Under the pieces are notes generated by a model that ran no database searches, was not told the DNA's origin, and worked only from the letters and a program-made list of their open reading frames with translations. Below, piece after piece: positions 11,293 through 20,229 of a stretch of 64,000 bases of DNA. A program made the position numbers and the translations under genes. Numbering within the stretch: the stretch's first letter is position 1; the number at the start of each line of letters is the position of its first letter. The DNA is from Brachybacterium avium (GTDB lineage: Bacteria; Actinomycetota; Actinomycetes; Actinomycetales; Dermabacteraceae), in NCBI RefSeq assembly GCF_002216795.1, contig NZ_CP022316.1, positions 2,509,205 through 2,573,204 of the forward strand, read 5' to 3'.

Positions 11293-12113
11293 ATGGACTG
11301 GCTGAGCGCCCTCGTCGCGCAGCGCGCCCAGGGCAGCCCCGCCGTGCTGGTCACCGTCACCCGCACCCGTGGCCACACCCCCGCGACCCGGGGGCGAAGA
11401 TGCTGGTCACCGACCAGGACACCGTCGACACCATCGGCGGCGGCAACCTGGAGGAGACCGTCATCGAGCGGGCTCGCGAGATGCTCCGCGACGGTGACCG
11501 CCGACCGGAGCTGATGGAGATGAAGCTCAACCCCCACGCCCCCACCCGCCACGGCCGCCAATGCTGCGGCGGAGAGGCCGAGGTGCTGCTGGAGCCGCAG
11601 CAGGTCCCGCCGACGGTCGCGATCTTCGGCATCGGCCATGTCGGTTTCGAGCTCGCCCATGTGCTGCGGCGGCATCGGCTCGTGCTGCAGCTGGTGGACA
11701 GCCGCGCCGAGCAGGTCGCCCCCGACCGACTGGGAAGCCTCCCCGAGGGGCCGGCGCGGGTGCACGGCCATCACGCCCCCGCCCCGGAGACCGTGCTGCG
11801 CGAGCTGCCCGACGGCGCGCACGTGCTGATCATGACCCACGACCACGCCGAGGACCTGGTGCTGTGCGACGCCGCGCTGCAGCGGGGCGGAGAGCTCGGC
11901 TCCATCGGCGTCATCGGCTCCGACGCCAAATGGTCCCGCTTCCGCACCCAGCTGCGCGCGGCGGGGCACCAGGACACGGCGATCGACCGCATCAGCTGCC
12001 CGCTCGGCCTGCCCGGCGTCGGCGGGAAGGAACCCGCCGTGATCGCACTCAGCACCGCCGCCGCGCTGGTGACGACCCTCCAGCACGCCCAGGAGGCGGA
12101 CCCCGCGGGCTGA
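11293..12113 (+). pseudogene. xdhC: XdhC molybdenum-cofactor chaperone, apparent frameshift
   Basis: XdhC binds the molybdenum cofactor, promotes its sulfuration and inserts it into XdhB. The ATG at 11293 begins MDWLSALVAQRAQ and reads to RTRGHTP; then the frame is lost at the five-C run 11378-11382. One added C would give HTPRDPGAKMLV, the expected family sequence, which continues in the other frame through GGGNLEE, a Cys pair in GRQCCGGE and a Rossmann fold (IFGIGHVGFELA) to the stop at 12113. The restored protein is about 273 residues. Since the rest of the operon is intact and depends on this chaperone, a sequencing error is the likelier cause. Confidence 0.85.
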
Positions 12114-12216
12114 CCCGCACCCACCCAGAACCCAGCGTCGGACCGCCCCGTGCGGTCCCGCGCCGATCAGCCGCACCCACTCGGCGGACCGCCCGCCGGA
12201 ACGGACAGGAGAGCCC

Positions 12217-13563
12217 GTGCCCATCTACCTCGCCACCGTGCTGGACACCCCCGGCGATCTCGGGGAGGAGGACGGCCTGCGGGCCGACACCGATCTCGCC
12301 CTGGTCGTCCGCGACGGCGTCATCGTGGCCCGCACCGACCTCGACTCCGCCCGCCGGGACCACCCCGCCGAGACCCTCGTGGACCTGCGCGACGGCATCC
12401 TGCTGCCGGGCTTCGTCGACACCCACGTCCACTTCCCCCAGGTCCGCGTGATCGGAGGCCTGGGCCGCCCCCTGCTGGACTGGCTGGCCGAACGCGCACT
12501 GCCCGAAGAGGCCCGACTGGCGGACGTCGAGTACGCCCGCGGCGTCGCCGCCGACTTCCTCTCCGGCCTCACCCAGGCCGGCACCACCACCGCGATGGTG
12601 TTCGGCTCCCACTTCCCCCGCGCCGTCGACGCGCTGTTCGAGCAGGCCGAGCGGAGCGGCCATCGGATCACCACCGGACTGGTGCTCAGCGATCGCCTGC
12701 TGCGCGAGGACCTGCTGCAGACCCCCGCGGCCGCCCTCGAGGCCAGCCGCGAGCTGGCCCGGCGCTGGCACGGCCGGGGCCGGCTGCGCTACGCGATCAC
12801 CCCGCGCTTCTCCCTGTCCACCACCGACGAGATGCTGGCCGCGGCCGGGTCCCTGCTGACCGGGGACGAGCTGGGCACCCCGCGGGATCTGTGGTTCACC
12901 AGCCACCTCAACGAGAACGACGAGGAGATCGCCCAGGTGCGCGAGCTCTTCCCCGCCGCGAGCGGGTACCTCGACACCTATACCCGCCACGGCCTGGTCA
13001 CCGAACGCTCCGTCTTCGCGCACAACGTCCACCCCGAGCCCGCGGAGCTCGCCGCGCTCGCCGCGGCCGGCGCCGCGGTGGCCCACTGCCCCAGCTCGAA
13101 CGGCGCCCTGGGCAGCGGCCTGTTCCCCCTGCGGGCGCATCTCGAGGCCGGGGTGCGGATCGCGCTGGGCACCGATGTCGGCGCCGGCACCGGGTTCAGC
13201 CTGCTCAAGGAGGGCCTGCAGGCCTACCTGGTCCAGCAGCTCAGCGGCCGGGAGGGCATCACCCTGAGCGCAGCGGACCTGCTGCACCTGGCCACCCGCT
13301 CCGGTGCCCTCGCGCTCGGACTCGCCGACCAGGTCGGCGACCTGTCCGTCGGCAAGCAGTTCGACGCCGTGCGCATCCTGCCGCCGCAGGGGAGCACCCT
13401 CGGTGTCGCCCTGCACCACACCGAGACCGCGAGCGACGCGCTCGCCACCCTCTTCGCCCAGGGCACCCCCGCCGACATCCATGAGGTGTGGGTGGCCGGG
13501 CAGGAGATCAAGAACGGGCCGTCGATGACGACGGTCCCCGCCGATGAGGAGACAGCAGCATGA
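12217..13563 (+). CDS. guaD: Guanine deaminase
   Basis: The 448-residue enzyme converts guanine to xanthine and ammonia, feeding XdhAB. It is an amidohydrolase with the metal ligands in PGFVDTHVHFPQ (about residue 68), a His in TSHLNEN (about 229), a His in FAHNVH (about 269) and the Asp in LGTDVGAGTGFS (about 322); HCPSSN is the guanine-deaminase signature. The GTG at 12217 follows AGGAGAG at 12207-12213. The 103 bases before it contain a small hairpin but no clear promoter, so it is probably in the xdh operon. It overlaps the permease gene by ATGA. Confidence 0.93.
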   Translation: MPIYLATVLDTPGDLGEEDGLRADTDLALVVRDGVIVARTDLDSARRDHPAETLVDLRDGILLPGFVDTHVHFPQVRVIGGLGRPLLDWLAERALPEEARLADVEYARGVAADFLSGLTQAGTTTAMVFGSHFPRAVDALFEQAERSGHRITTGLVLSDRLLREDLLQTPAAALEASRELARRWHGRGRLRYAITPRFSLSTTDEMLAAAGSLLTGDELGTPRDLWFTSHLNENDEEIAQVRELFPAASGYLDTYTRHGLVTERSVFAHNVHPEPAELAALAAAGAAVAHCPSSNGALGSGLFPLRAHLEAGVRIALGTDVGAGTGFSLLKEGLQAYLVQQLSGREGITLSAADLLHLATRSGALALGLADQVGDLSVGKQFDAVRILPPQGSTLGVALHHTETASDALATLFAQGTPADIHEVWVAGQEIKNGPSMTTVPADEETAA

Positions 13564-15008
13564 GCACTGACAGCAGGGCCGGCACCGACGCCGGCCAGGA
13601 CCCGAGCACTGCCGCAGCATCCCCGCCCCCGGCCCGCGCCGGCGGCCTCAAGGGGAGGATCGACCGCTACTTCGGGATCTCCGCCGCCGGATCGAATTTC
13701 GTACGCGAGGGTCGCGCAGGTCTGGTCACCTTCCTGACCATGAGCTACATCCTGTTCGTCAACCCGATCGTGCTGGGTGCGGCGATCACGGACGTGCCCA
13801 ACGTGGGCGTGCAGCTGCTGATGGTCACGGCGATCGCCTCCTGCGTGGGCTGTCTGCTGATGGGCCTGATCGCCCGCTACCCCTTCGCCCTGGCGCCCAG
13901 CATGGGGCTGAACGCCTTCTTCTCCTACACCGTGGTGCTGGGGATGGGGGTGGAGTGGCGCACCGCCCTGGGTGCCGTGTTCATCTCGGGCATCCTGTTC
14001 GTGCTCCTCAGCGTGATCGGGCTGCGCAAGGCGATCGTCATGTCGATCCCGCACGGCCTGAAGCTCGCCATCATGGCCGGCATCGGCTGCTTCCTGGCCC
14101 TGCTCGGGTTCCGCAGCGGGGGGCTCGTGGTCACCGACGAGGCGACCCTGGTGACGCTGGGCGACCTCACCTCGCCCGTGGCCTGGGTGGCGATGTTCGG
14201 CCTGCTGGCCACCGCGGTGCTGCTGCAGCTGAAGGTCAAGGGAGCGCTCCTCTGGGGCCTCGGCGCGACCTCCCTGTTCGCCGTCCTCACCCGGGCGAAG
14301 GTCTATGACGGCGGGGCCGACGGTGCCCTGCAGTCGTTCCCCGGCTTCGCCGACGGTCTGGTCGCACTGCCGGTCTGGCCCGGTGACCTGGTGGGAGAGC
14401 TGGACATCGCCGGCGCCTTCGGCATCGGCCTGTTCTCCGTCGTGTTCACCTTCTTCTTCGTCGACTTCTTCGACGCGACCGGCACCATGACCGGCCTCGC
14501 CCAGAAGGCGGGCTACCTCGATGAGGGCCAGGACATGCCGCGCGGCAGGCGCACCTTCTCCATGGACGGCATCGCCACGATGTTCGGCGCCCTCATGGGC
14601 ACCTCCACCACCGGCGCCTATGTGGAGAGCGCCTCCGGCATCCAGGACGGCGGCCGCACCGGTGCGACCGTCACCGTCACCGGGGTGCTCTTCCTCGGCG
14701 CCCTGTTCTTCTGGCCGCTGGCCTCGGTGATCCCCGGTGCCGCCACCGCACCGGTGCTGATCCTGGTGGGCGCCATGATGATGGACGGCATCCGCGGCAT
14801 CGACTGGAACGAGATCTGCGAGGGGGTCCCCTCCTTCCTCGCGATCCTGGTGATGCCCCTGACCTTCTCGATCGCCAACGGTGTGAGCGCGGGCATCATC
14901 AGCTACTGCGCGATCAAGGTCTTCACCGGCCGCGGCAAGGAGATCAGCCCCATCCTCTACATCGTCGCGGCGCTGCTGGTGGCCCGATACATCATCGTCG
15001 ACGTCTGA
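13560..15008 (+). CDS. AzgA-type purine permease (NCS2/COG2252)
   Basis: The 482-residue membrane protein has 12-14 hydrophobic segments and the AzgA hallmarks: RYFGISAAGSNFVREGRAGLVTFLTMSYI at the N-terminal end, APSMGLNAFFSYTVV, and the substrate-site region TFFFVDFFDATGTMTGLAQ. Proteins of this clade take up hypoxanthine, guanine and adenine with protons. Its overlap with guaD shows that import and deamination are coupled. A strong hairpin closes the operon just downstream. Confidence 0.92.
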   Translation: MSTDSRAGTDAGQDPSTAAASPPPARAGGLKGRIDRYFGISAAGSNFVREGRAGLVTFLTMSYILFVNPIVLGAAITDVPNVGVQLLMVTAIASCVGCLLMGLIARYPFALAPSMGLNAFFSYTVVLGMGVEWRTALGAVFISGILFVLLSVIGLRKAIVMSIPHGLKLAIMAGIGCFLALLGFRSGGLVVTDEATLVTLGDLTSPVAWVAMFGLLATAVLLQLKVKGALLWGLGATSLFAVLTRAKVYDGGADGALQSFPGFADGLVALPVWPGDLVGELDIAGAFGIGLFSVVFTFFFVDFFDATGTMTGLAQKAGYLDEGQDMPRGRRTFSMDGIATMFGALMGTSTTGAYVESASGIQDGGRTGATVTVTGVLFLGALFFWPLASVIPGAATAPVLILVGAMMMDGIRGIDWNEICEGVPSFLAILVMPLTFSIANGVSAGIISYCAIKVFTGRGKEISPILYIVAALLVARYIIVDV

Positions 15009-15018
15009 GCCGCCCCGT

Positions 15019-15062
15019 ACGGCCCGCCCCGGGGACCGATGCTCGCGCCCGGGGCGGGCCGT
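15019..15062 (+). terminator. 15-bp perfect hairpin closing the purine operon
   Basis: Bases 15019-15033 and 15048-15062 are exact reverse complements around a 14-base loop, ten bases after the permease stop. The stem is almost all G-C and no T tract follows. Confidence 0.75.
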
Positions 15063-15157
15063 CGGTGTGTCGCCGGTGCGCAGCGCCCCCTGCCGACCAT
15101 CCACAGCGCAGCCCGTCGAGGTTGTCGTGACTGCGCCGATCACGCACAATGGAGACC

Positions 15158-16384
15158 ATGACACCTCGAGTGACCCGACGCCGCGCGCTCGCCGCGGCGG
15201 CCGCGGCCGGCATCGGTCTGCCCACCGCCGCCACCGCTCAGGCCGCCTCGCAGCCGTCCCGGCCCCGAGGGCGTTTCGAGCACCTGCGCATCGCCACGTT
15301 CAACGCCTCGCTGAACCGGGCGGAGGAGGGGCAGCTGCTCGAGGACCTGAGGGACGGCACGGATGAGCAGATCCGGGCGGTGGCCGAGATCATCCAGATC
15401 AACAATCCCGACGTCCTGCTGCTGAACGAGTTCGACTTCGACGAGTCCGGCGAGGGCGTCGACCTCTTCCGCGAGAAGTACCTCGAGGTCGGCCAGAACG
15501 GCAAGAGCCCGGTCCGTTACCCCTATGCCTTCACCGCCCCCGTGAACACCGGTGTGCCCAGCGGGCTCGATCTGAACCATGACGGGCGGGCGGACGGGCC
15601 GGATGACGCGTGGGGCTTCGGCGCATTCCCCGGCCAGTACGGCATGGTGATCCTCTCGCGCTATCCGATCCTCACCGAGCAGGTGCGCACCTTCCAGAAT
15701 CTCCGCTGGGCCGATATGCCCAGCAATCTGCTGCCCACCGAGTACTACGGCCCGGAGATCGCCGGCGAGCTGCGGCTGAGCTCGAAATCCCACTGGGACG
15801 TGCCGGTGCGGGTCGGCTCGAGCACCCTCCACGTGCTCGCCTCCCACCCCACCCCGCCCAGCTTCGACGGCCCCGAGAAGCGGAACCAGCGACGCAACCA
15901 CGACGAGATCCGGCTGTGGGCCGACTATCTCAGCCCGGGACAGCGCTCACGCTGGATCAAGGATGATGCCGGCACCCGAGGAGGGCTCGGCCCCAGCGAG
16001 CAGTTCGTGATCCTCGGCGACCTGAACTCCGACCCCCTCGACGGCGACTCCTGGCCCGGAGCGATCGAGCAGCTGCTCTCGCATCCCCGGGTGCAGGACA
16101 CCGAGCCCGGCAGCGACGGCGCCGCCGAGGGCTCCGAGACGCAGGGCGGCGCGAACCTCCAGCACACCGGCGATCCTCGTCTCGACACCGCTGACTTCAA
16201 CGACGACCCCGCTCCGGGGAACCTGCGCGTGGACTACGTGCTGCCCTCCCGGCCGCTCCAGGTGGTCTTCTCGGCCGTCTACTGGCCATCGACGGGCGAG
16301 CCCGGCAGCGAGCTGACCGGCTCCTACCCGTTCCCCGCCTCGGACCATCGCCTGGTGCGGGTGGACCTGCAGGTGAAGGGCTGA
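15158..16384 (+). CDS. Tat-exported endonuclease/exonuclease/phosphatase-family protein
   Basis: The 408-residue protein starts with a twin-arginine signal (TRRRALAAAAAAGIG then an Ala-rich stretch ending near TAQAAS). The mature part has the catalytic features of the EEP fold: FNASLNR, the metal-binding Asn/Glu in LLNEFD, GDLNSDP and the terminal SDHRLV. EEP enzymes cut phosphodiester or phosphomonoester bonds; this secreted subgroup is often linked to phosphate scavenging, but the substrate is unknown. I prefer the ATG at 15158 (CACAAT box seven bases before it) to the one at 15149. It faces the sulfurtransferase promoter and is probably monocistronic. Confidence 0.82.
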   Translation: MTPRVTRRRALAAAAAAGIGLPTAATAQAASQPSRPRGRFEHLRIATFNASLNRAEEGQLLEDLRDGTDEQIRAVAEIIQINNPDVLLLNEFDFDESGEGVDLFREKYLEVGQNGKSPVRYPYAFTAPVNTGVPSGLDLNHDGRADGPDDAWGFGAFPGQYGMVILSRYPILTEQVRTFQNLRWADMPSNLLPTEYYGPEIAGELRLSSKSHWDVPVRVGSSTLHVLASHPTPPSFDGPEKRNQRRNHDEIRLWADYLSPGQRSRWIKDDAGTRGGLGPSEQFVILGDLNSDPLDGDSWPGAIEQLLSHPRVQDTEPGSDGAAEGSETQGGANLQHTGDPRLDTADFNDDPAPGNLRVDYVLPSRPLQVVFSAVYWPSTGEPGSELTGSYPFPASDHRLVRVDLQVKG

Positions 16385-16398
16385 GGCCGCAGCGGGCA

Positions 16399-16404
16399 TA
16401 GGCT
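16399..16404 (+). promoter_or_regulatory. -10 box, leaderless start of the sulfurtransferase
   Basis: TAGGCT ends six bases before the ATG at 16411, and no ribosome-binding sequence is present. Confidence 0.6.
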
Positions 16405-16410
16405 CAGACC

Positions 16411-17259
16411 ATGACCACTGCACTGCCCCCGCTGCTGGACACCGCCGCGCTGCATGCCCTCCTCGAGGACGCGGCACGCGGCAGCCACGCACTCCATCTG
16501 CTCGACGTCCGCTGGGCGCTCGACGGGTCCAAGGGGCACGGCACCTACCTCGCCGGGCACCTGCCCGGAGCCGTCTACATCGATCTGGACACCGAGCTCG
16601 CCGCTCCCGCCAGCCCCGAGGCGGGCCGCCACCCCCTGCCGGAGCCCGAGGACCTCGCCGCCTCGCTGCGCCGGGCCGGGGTCACGGAGGGCTCGGTCAT
16701 CATCGCCTACGACGACAGCAACGGCGCCCCGGCCGGGCGCCTGGTGTGGATGCTGCGGGCGCTCGGCCACGACGCCGCACTCCTGAGCGGCGGGCTGTCC
16801 GCCTGGGACGGCGAGCTGGAGACCGCGGACGTGCGACCCGAACCCGGGGACGTCACCGCACGTGCCTGGCCCGGCCACCGCATCGCGACCGCTGACGAGG
16901 TCGCCGGCGCCCAGGGCCTGGTCGTCGATGCCCGCGCCCCGGAGCGCTACCGCGGCGACAGCGAACCGATCGACCCCCGGGCCGGGCATGTCCCGGGCGC
17001 CGTGAACCTGCCCTTCGCCGGGAACCTCGACGAGAAGGGCCGCTTCATGGACCCCCGGGAACTGCGTCGCCGGTTCGAGGCCGCCGGCGTGAGCGAGGAC
17101 CGCGAGACGATCGTGTACTGCGGCTCCGGGGTCACCGCGACCCACGACCTGCTGGCGCTGGAGAGCGCCGGCTTCACCCGGCTGCGGCTGTTCCCGGGCT
17201 CGTGGTCCCAGTGGAGCGCGGACGCCACCCGTCCGGTCGCCCTCGGCCCGAACCCCTGA
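16411..17259 (+). CDS. Sulfurtransferase (two rhodanese domains)
   Basis: This 282-residue protein has two tandem rhodanese domains, as in thiosulfate or 3-mercaptopyruvate sulfurtransferases. The second carries the active loop YCGSGVTA with the catalytic Cys near residue 237. The first has YDDSNGAPAG in the corresponding place, with no Cys, so it is the usual inactive structural domain. The CGSGVTA loop favours the 3-mercaptopyruvate type. It moves sulfur from a donor to cyanide or a thiol acceptor in the cytoplasm. It ends 15 bases before the convergent hydrolase gene. Confidence 0.9.
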   Translation: MTTALPPLLDTAALHALLEDAARGSHALHLLDVRWALDGSKGHGTYLAGHLPGAVYIDLDTELAAPASPEAGRHPLPEPEDLAASLRRAGVTEGSVIIAYDDSNGAPAGRLVWMLRALGHDAALLSGGLSAWDGELETADVRPEPGDVTARAWPGHRIATADEVAGAQGLVVDARAPERYRGDSEPIDPRAGHVPGAVNLPFAGNLDEKGRFMDPRELRRRFEAAGVSEDRETIVYCGSGVTATHDLLALESAGFTRLRLFPGSWSQWSADATRPVALGPNP

Positions 17260-17274
17260 GCCCCCCACCGCAGC

Positions 17275-19079
17275 TCACCCCTGCGGATGGATCTCCCGGA
17301 TCGCGCGGACGATGGCGCGGTGCTGCGCCGCCCGGGCACGCTGCTCCACCGCGCTCTCGCCCTCGCGCACGGCCTGCCCCAGCACCGCGGCCCAGATCGG
17401 GACCATCTCCTCATGATAGGAGTGGCCGTGCCCGCCGGCTGCCGCGATGGACAGCGGCATATCGGCCGCGATCTGCCAGAACGTGATCCAGGGGAACCAG
17501 CGCATCGCCGGCGTGACATCGTGGCCCACCCGCTCCTGCAGCCAGGCCGGCTCCCGCCAGAGCAGGGGGAGGTCCAGCCAGACCACCGGATCCGAGGCAT
17601 GCTGGGCATAGACGACCCGCGGATGCTGCCACTGCTCGTACAGCCCGCCCCAGTAGTCGCGATGCAGATCCCGCGGTCGGGTGACCACCCGGATATGGCG
17701 GCCGCCGTCGATGACCGGGGCCACTGCCGGCGAGCCGGCGCGGGAGCGGGCGGTCAGCTGCTGCCACAGCGGCGTGAAGCTGGGGGTGCCCGTCCACACC
17801 GCACCGTCGACGGTGGAGAGCATCTCGGGCACATCGCGGAAGGCGGCCTGCCCGCCGAAGGACCCCAGCGACTCCCCGGCCGCATAGAGTGCGGGCCGTC
17901 GGTCCGCGGGCAGCCGGGCCAGTCGCCGCCGCACCGCCTCGAGCAGCAGCCGGCCGGCGCGCTCGGGGAGCGGCGGTCGATGAGGTAGGTCACGGGGCTG
18001 GGGTAGTACGAGTACTGGATCGACGCAGTCGCGCAGTTCCCCGCGGTGAGGAACTCGATCGCGGACAGCGACCACTCCTGCAGCCAGCCGGTCCCGGTCC
18101 CGGTGAACAGCACCAGCACCTCGCGGTCCCAGGCCCCGGTGCGGTCCAGCTCCGCCACCACCGCATCGACGGTGTCCTCGAGCGTTCGGGTCCCCGACTT
18201 CGCGGCGTAGACGCGGATCGGCTCGAGCGCCTCGCGACCGACCGTGCGGGAGATCAGCTCCCGGTCCGCGCCGCCGGAGACGATCTTGCGCCCGGGGGCG
18301 CCGAGGGACTGCCAGGTCTCCAGCGACTGCGGGCCTCCGGAGCGCAGAGAGGACAGGGGTCGGGCGACGTCCGGGGAGATCAGCCGGTTCGCGGCATCCG
18401 CCCGCTCGATCACGGTCTCCAGCACCCGGCCGCGGATCAGCCGGTCGGCGATCACGGCGACGGTCGCGACGGTCAGGAGCAGGGAGAGCACCTTCACCAG
18501 GCGTCGGGGGAGGTAGGGGCGCAGCAGCGCCCGGTACAGGCGGGTGGTCTCGATCGTGGAGCGGGCCAGGCCAAGCGCGAGGAAGGAGGCGCCGAGCCCG
18601 GCCGCCGAGCCCACCACGTGGGTGGCGAGGTTCTTGGGCTCCTCGTGCACCAGATGGCTGATCTCCCGCTGGCGCAGCACCCCGCGCACCCAGGAGTAGG
18701 TCGAGATGCCCACCAGCGCCCCTGCCCCGGCCCAGCGCGCGCGGCGGCGGTGATCCGGAGCGATCCGGACCTGCAGGCCGATCTCCCGGCCCAGGCGCCG
18801 CACCACGCGGCCGGCCAGCACCCCGCTGGCGTAGCCGTACACCTCGGACAGTCCGATGTTCACTGCCCACATCCACCAGGTGCGGGGCAGCAGGCTCGGG
18901 GAGGTCGAGATCCAGGCGGTCGCCGAGGCGCCGAGGAAGCCGGCGGTGTCCAGGGGCGCGATGATCGCGGAGCGCCGGGCACGCCGACCGCTGCCGCGGC
19001 TCGCGGCGCGCACCGCAGCGGCGGCGCCCCGGAGCCAGCTGGTCGGGCCGGAGGGGGAGGAGGCGGAGCCGGAGAGCAT
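17275..19079 (-). pseudogene. Membrane alpha/beta-hydrolase (Abhydrolase_9 type), apparent frameshift
   Basis: From the ATG at 19079 the first frame encodes an N-terminal membrane region with several hydrophobic segments (MWAVNIGLSEVYGYASG; KVLSLLLTVATVAVIADRLI) and the start of a hydrolase domain (EVLVLFTGTGTGWLQEW; then YYPSPVTYLIDRR). At about 17971-17977 the family sequence moves to the next frame as LPERAGRLLLEAV and YAAGESLGSFGGQAAF (nucleophile Ser) and runs to 17275. One base added in the CGCC stretch gives a protein of about 601 residues, the normal length for this actinobacterial membrane hydrolase family, whose substrate is unknown. Both halves look under normal codon constraint, so a sequence error is likely. 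Confidence 0.82.
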
Positions 19080-19085
19080 GCGGGC

Positions 19086-19091
19086 AGGGTA
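19086..19091 (-). promoter_or_regulatory. -10 box, leaderless start of the membrane hydrolase
   Basis: TACCCT on the minus strand ends six bases before the ATG at 19079. It forms a divergent pair with the box at 19173. Confidence 0.55.
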
Positions 19092-19172
19092 TCGGACCCG
19101 CCCCGCCGCTCGACAGTGGAGATCGAGGTCGTCCAGGGGGCGGCACCGCCGCCTGGACGCGCCGCTTGTTCG

Positions 19173-19178
19173 TACCCT
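19173..19178 (+). promoter_or_regulatory. -10 box, leaderless start of the 2-hydroxyacid dehydrogenase
   Basis: TACCCT ends six bases before the ATG at 19185. The six bases between are all G except the last, and include no proper ribosome-binding spacing. Confidence 0.55.
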
Positions 19179-19184
19179 GGGGGC

Positions 19185-20126
19185 ATGAAGATCCTGCTGC
19201 CCGACACCGTTCCGCTGAACCCCGTGCTGCCGGAGGGATGGGAGGCGGTGACGATCGATGCCCGCGCCGAGATCCCTGCCGAGCACCACGACGCCGCAGT
19301 GCTGGTGGTGTGGGGAGCCTCCCGCCGCCACCTCGCCTCCGCGGCCGAGCACCTGGACGGGCTGCGGCTGGTGCAGTCGCTGTCGGCCGGGGTGGATGGC
19401 ATCCTCGCCGCAGGGTTCGACCAGGACGTCGTCATCGCTGCCGGCGCCGGGCTGCACTCGCTGACCGTGAGCGAGCATTCCCTGGCCCTGCTGCTGAGCC
19501 TGCTGCGCCGGTTGCCCGAATGCCGCGAGGCCCAGCAGCGTCACGAGTGGTCCTCGGAGCTCGGCGGGCTGCAGCCGCTGAACCCCGCGGGCCGACTCAC
19601 CACCCTGATCGGGGCCCGGGTGCTGATCTGGGGCTTCGGCCAGATCGGGCAGACCCTCGCCCCGACCCTGCAGGCGCTCGGCGCCGAGGTGCGCGGAGCG
19701 GCCCGCAGCGCCGGCACCCGCTCCGGCTTCGAGGTCATCGCCGACAGCGAGGTGCCAGCGGCGCTGCCTGAGGTCGATGTGCTGATCAACATCCTGCCCG
19801 CCACCGAGGCGACCACCGGGATCGTGGGCCGCGAGGTGCTCGCCGCGCTGCCCGATCACGCGATCCTGCTGAACGTGGGCCGCGGGGCGACCGTGGACCA
19901 GGTGGCGCTGCGGGAGGCCCTCGAGGCGGGCACCCTCGGCGGCGCCGCCGTCGACGTCACCGACCCGGAGCCGCTGCCCGAGGACGACCCGCTGTGGGAC
20001 GCGCCTCGGCTGCTGATCACGCCGCATGCGGCGGGCGGACGCCCCGTCGGCGCGGATGAGCGGATCACCGCGAACCTCCGCGCGCTCGTCGATGGCCGGG
20101 AGATCCTGCACGTGGCGACGCGCTGA
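19185..20126 (+). CDS. D-2-hydroxyacid dehydrogenase
   Basis: The 313-residue NAD(P)-dependent enzyme interconverts a 2-keto acid and a D-2-hydroxy acid. It has the nucleotide motif GFGQIGQTLAP (about residue 147), the catalytic Arg in NVGRGATVD, the Glu in VTDPEPLPEDDPLW and the His in ITPHAAGG, in the standard order. The substrate (glyoxylate, phosphoglycerate or other) cannot be read from sequence; lack of an ACT domain argues against SerA. The frame is open far upstream, but that is shadow coding opposite the hydrolase gene. Confidence 0.88.
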   Translation: MKILLPDTVPLNPVLPEGWEAVTIDARAEIPAEHHDAAVLVVWGASRRHLASAAEHLDGLRLVQSLSAGVDGILAAGFDQDVVIAAGAGLHSLTVSEHSLALLLSLLRRLPECREAQQRHEWSSELGGLQPLNPAGRLTTLIGARVLIWGFGQIGQTLAPTLQALGAEVRGAARSAGTRSGFEVIADSEVPAALPEVDVLINILPATEATTGIVGREVLAALPDHAILLNVGRGATVDQVALREALEAGTLGGAAVDVTDPEPLPEDDPLWDAPRLLITPHAAGGRPVGADERITANLRALVDGREILHVATR

Positions 20127-20152
20127 CCCGGCACGGGGAGCACCCGGAAGAG

Positions 20153-20188
20153 GAGGAGGCCCGGTGGCAGCTGCCACCGGGCCTCCTC
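20153..20188. terminator. 36-base perfect palindrome, bidirectional terminator
   Basis: Bases 20153-20170 and 20171-20188 are exact reverse complements. It sits between two convergent genes, 27 bases after one stop and 42 before the other, and can terminate both. No T tract is present. Confidence 0.75.
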
Positions 20189-20229
20189 GGCTCAGGACGG
20201 ATCCTGCGGCATCGAGGATGCCGCGGCGA

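Noticed and set aside
11378-11382. Programmed frameshift in xdhC
   Set aside because: The five-C run has no slippery heptamer, stop codon or downstream stimulator in the right place, and similar breaks occur in unrelated genes of this window.
15149-15157. ATG at 15149 as start of the exported phosphatase-like protein
   Set aside because: It has no ribosome-binding site and lies partly inside the likely -10 box; 15158 fits better with the Tat signal.
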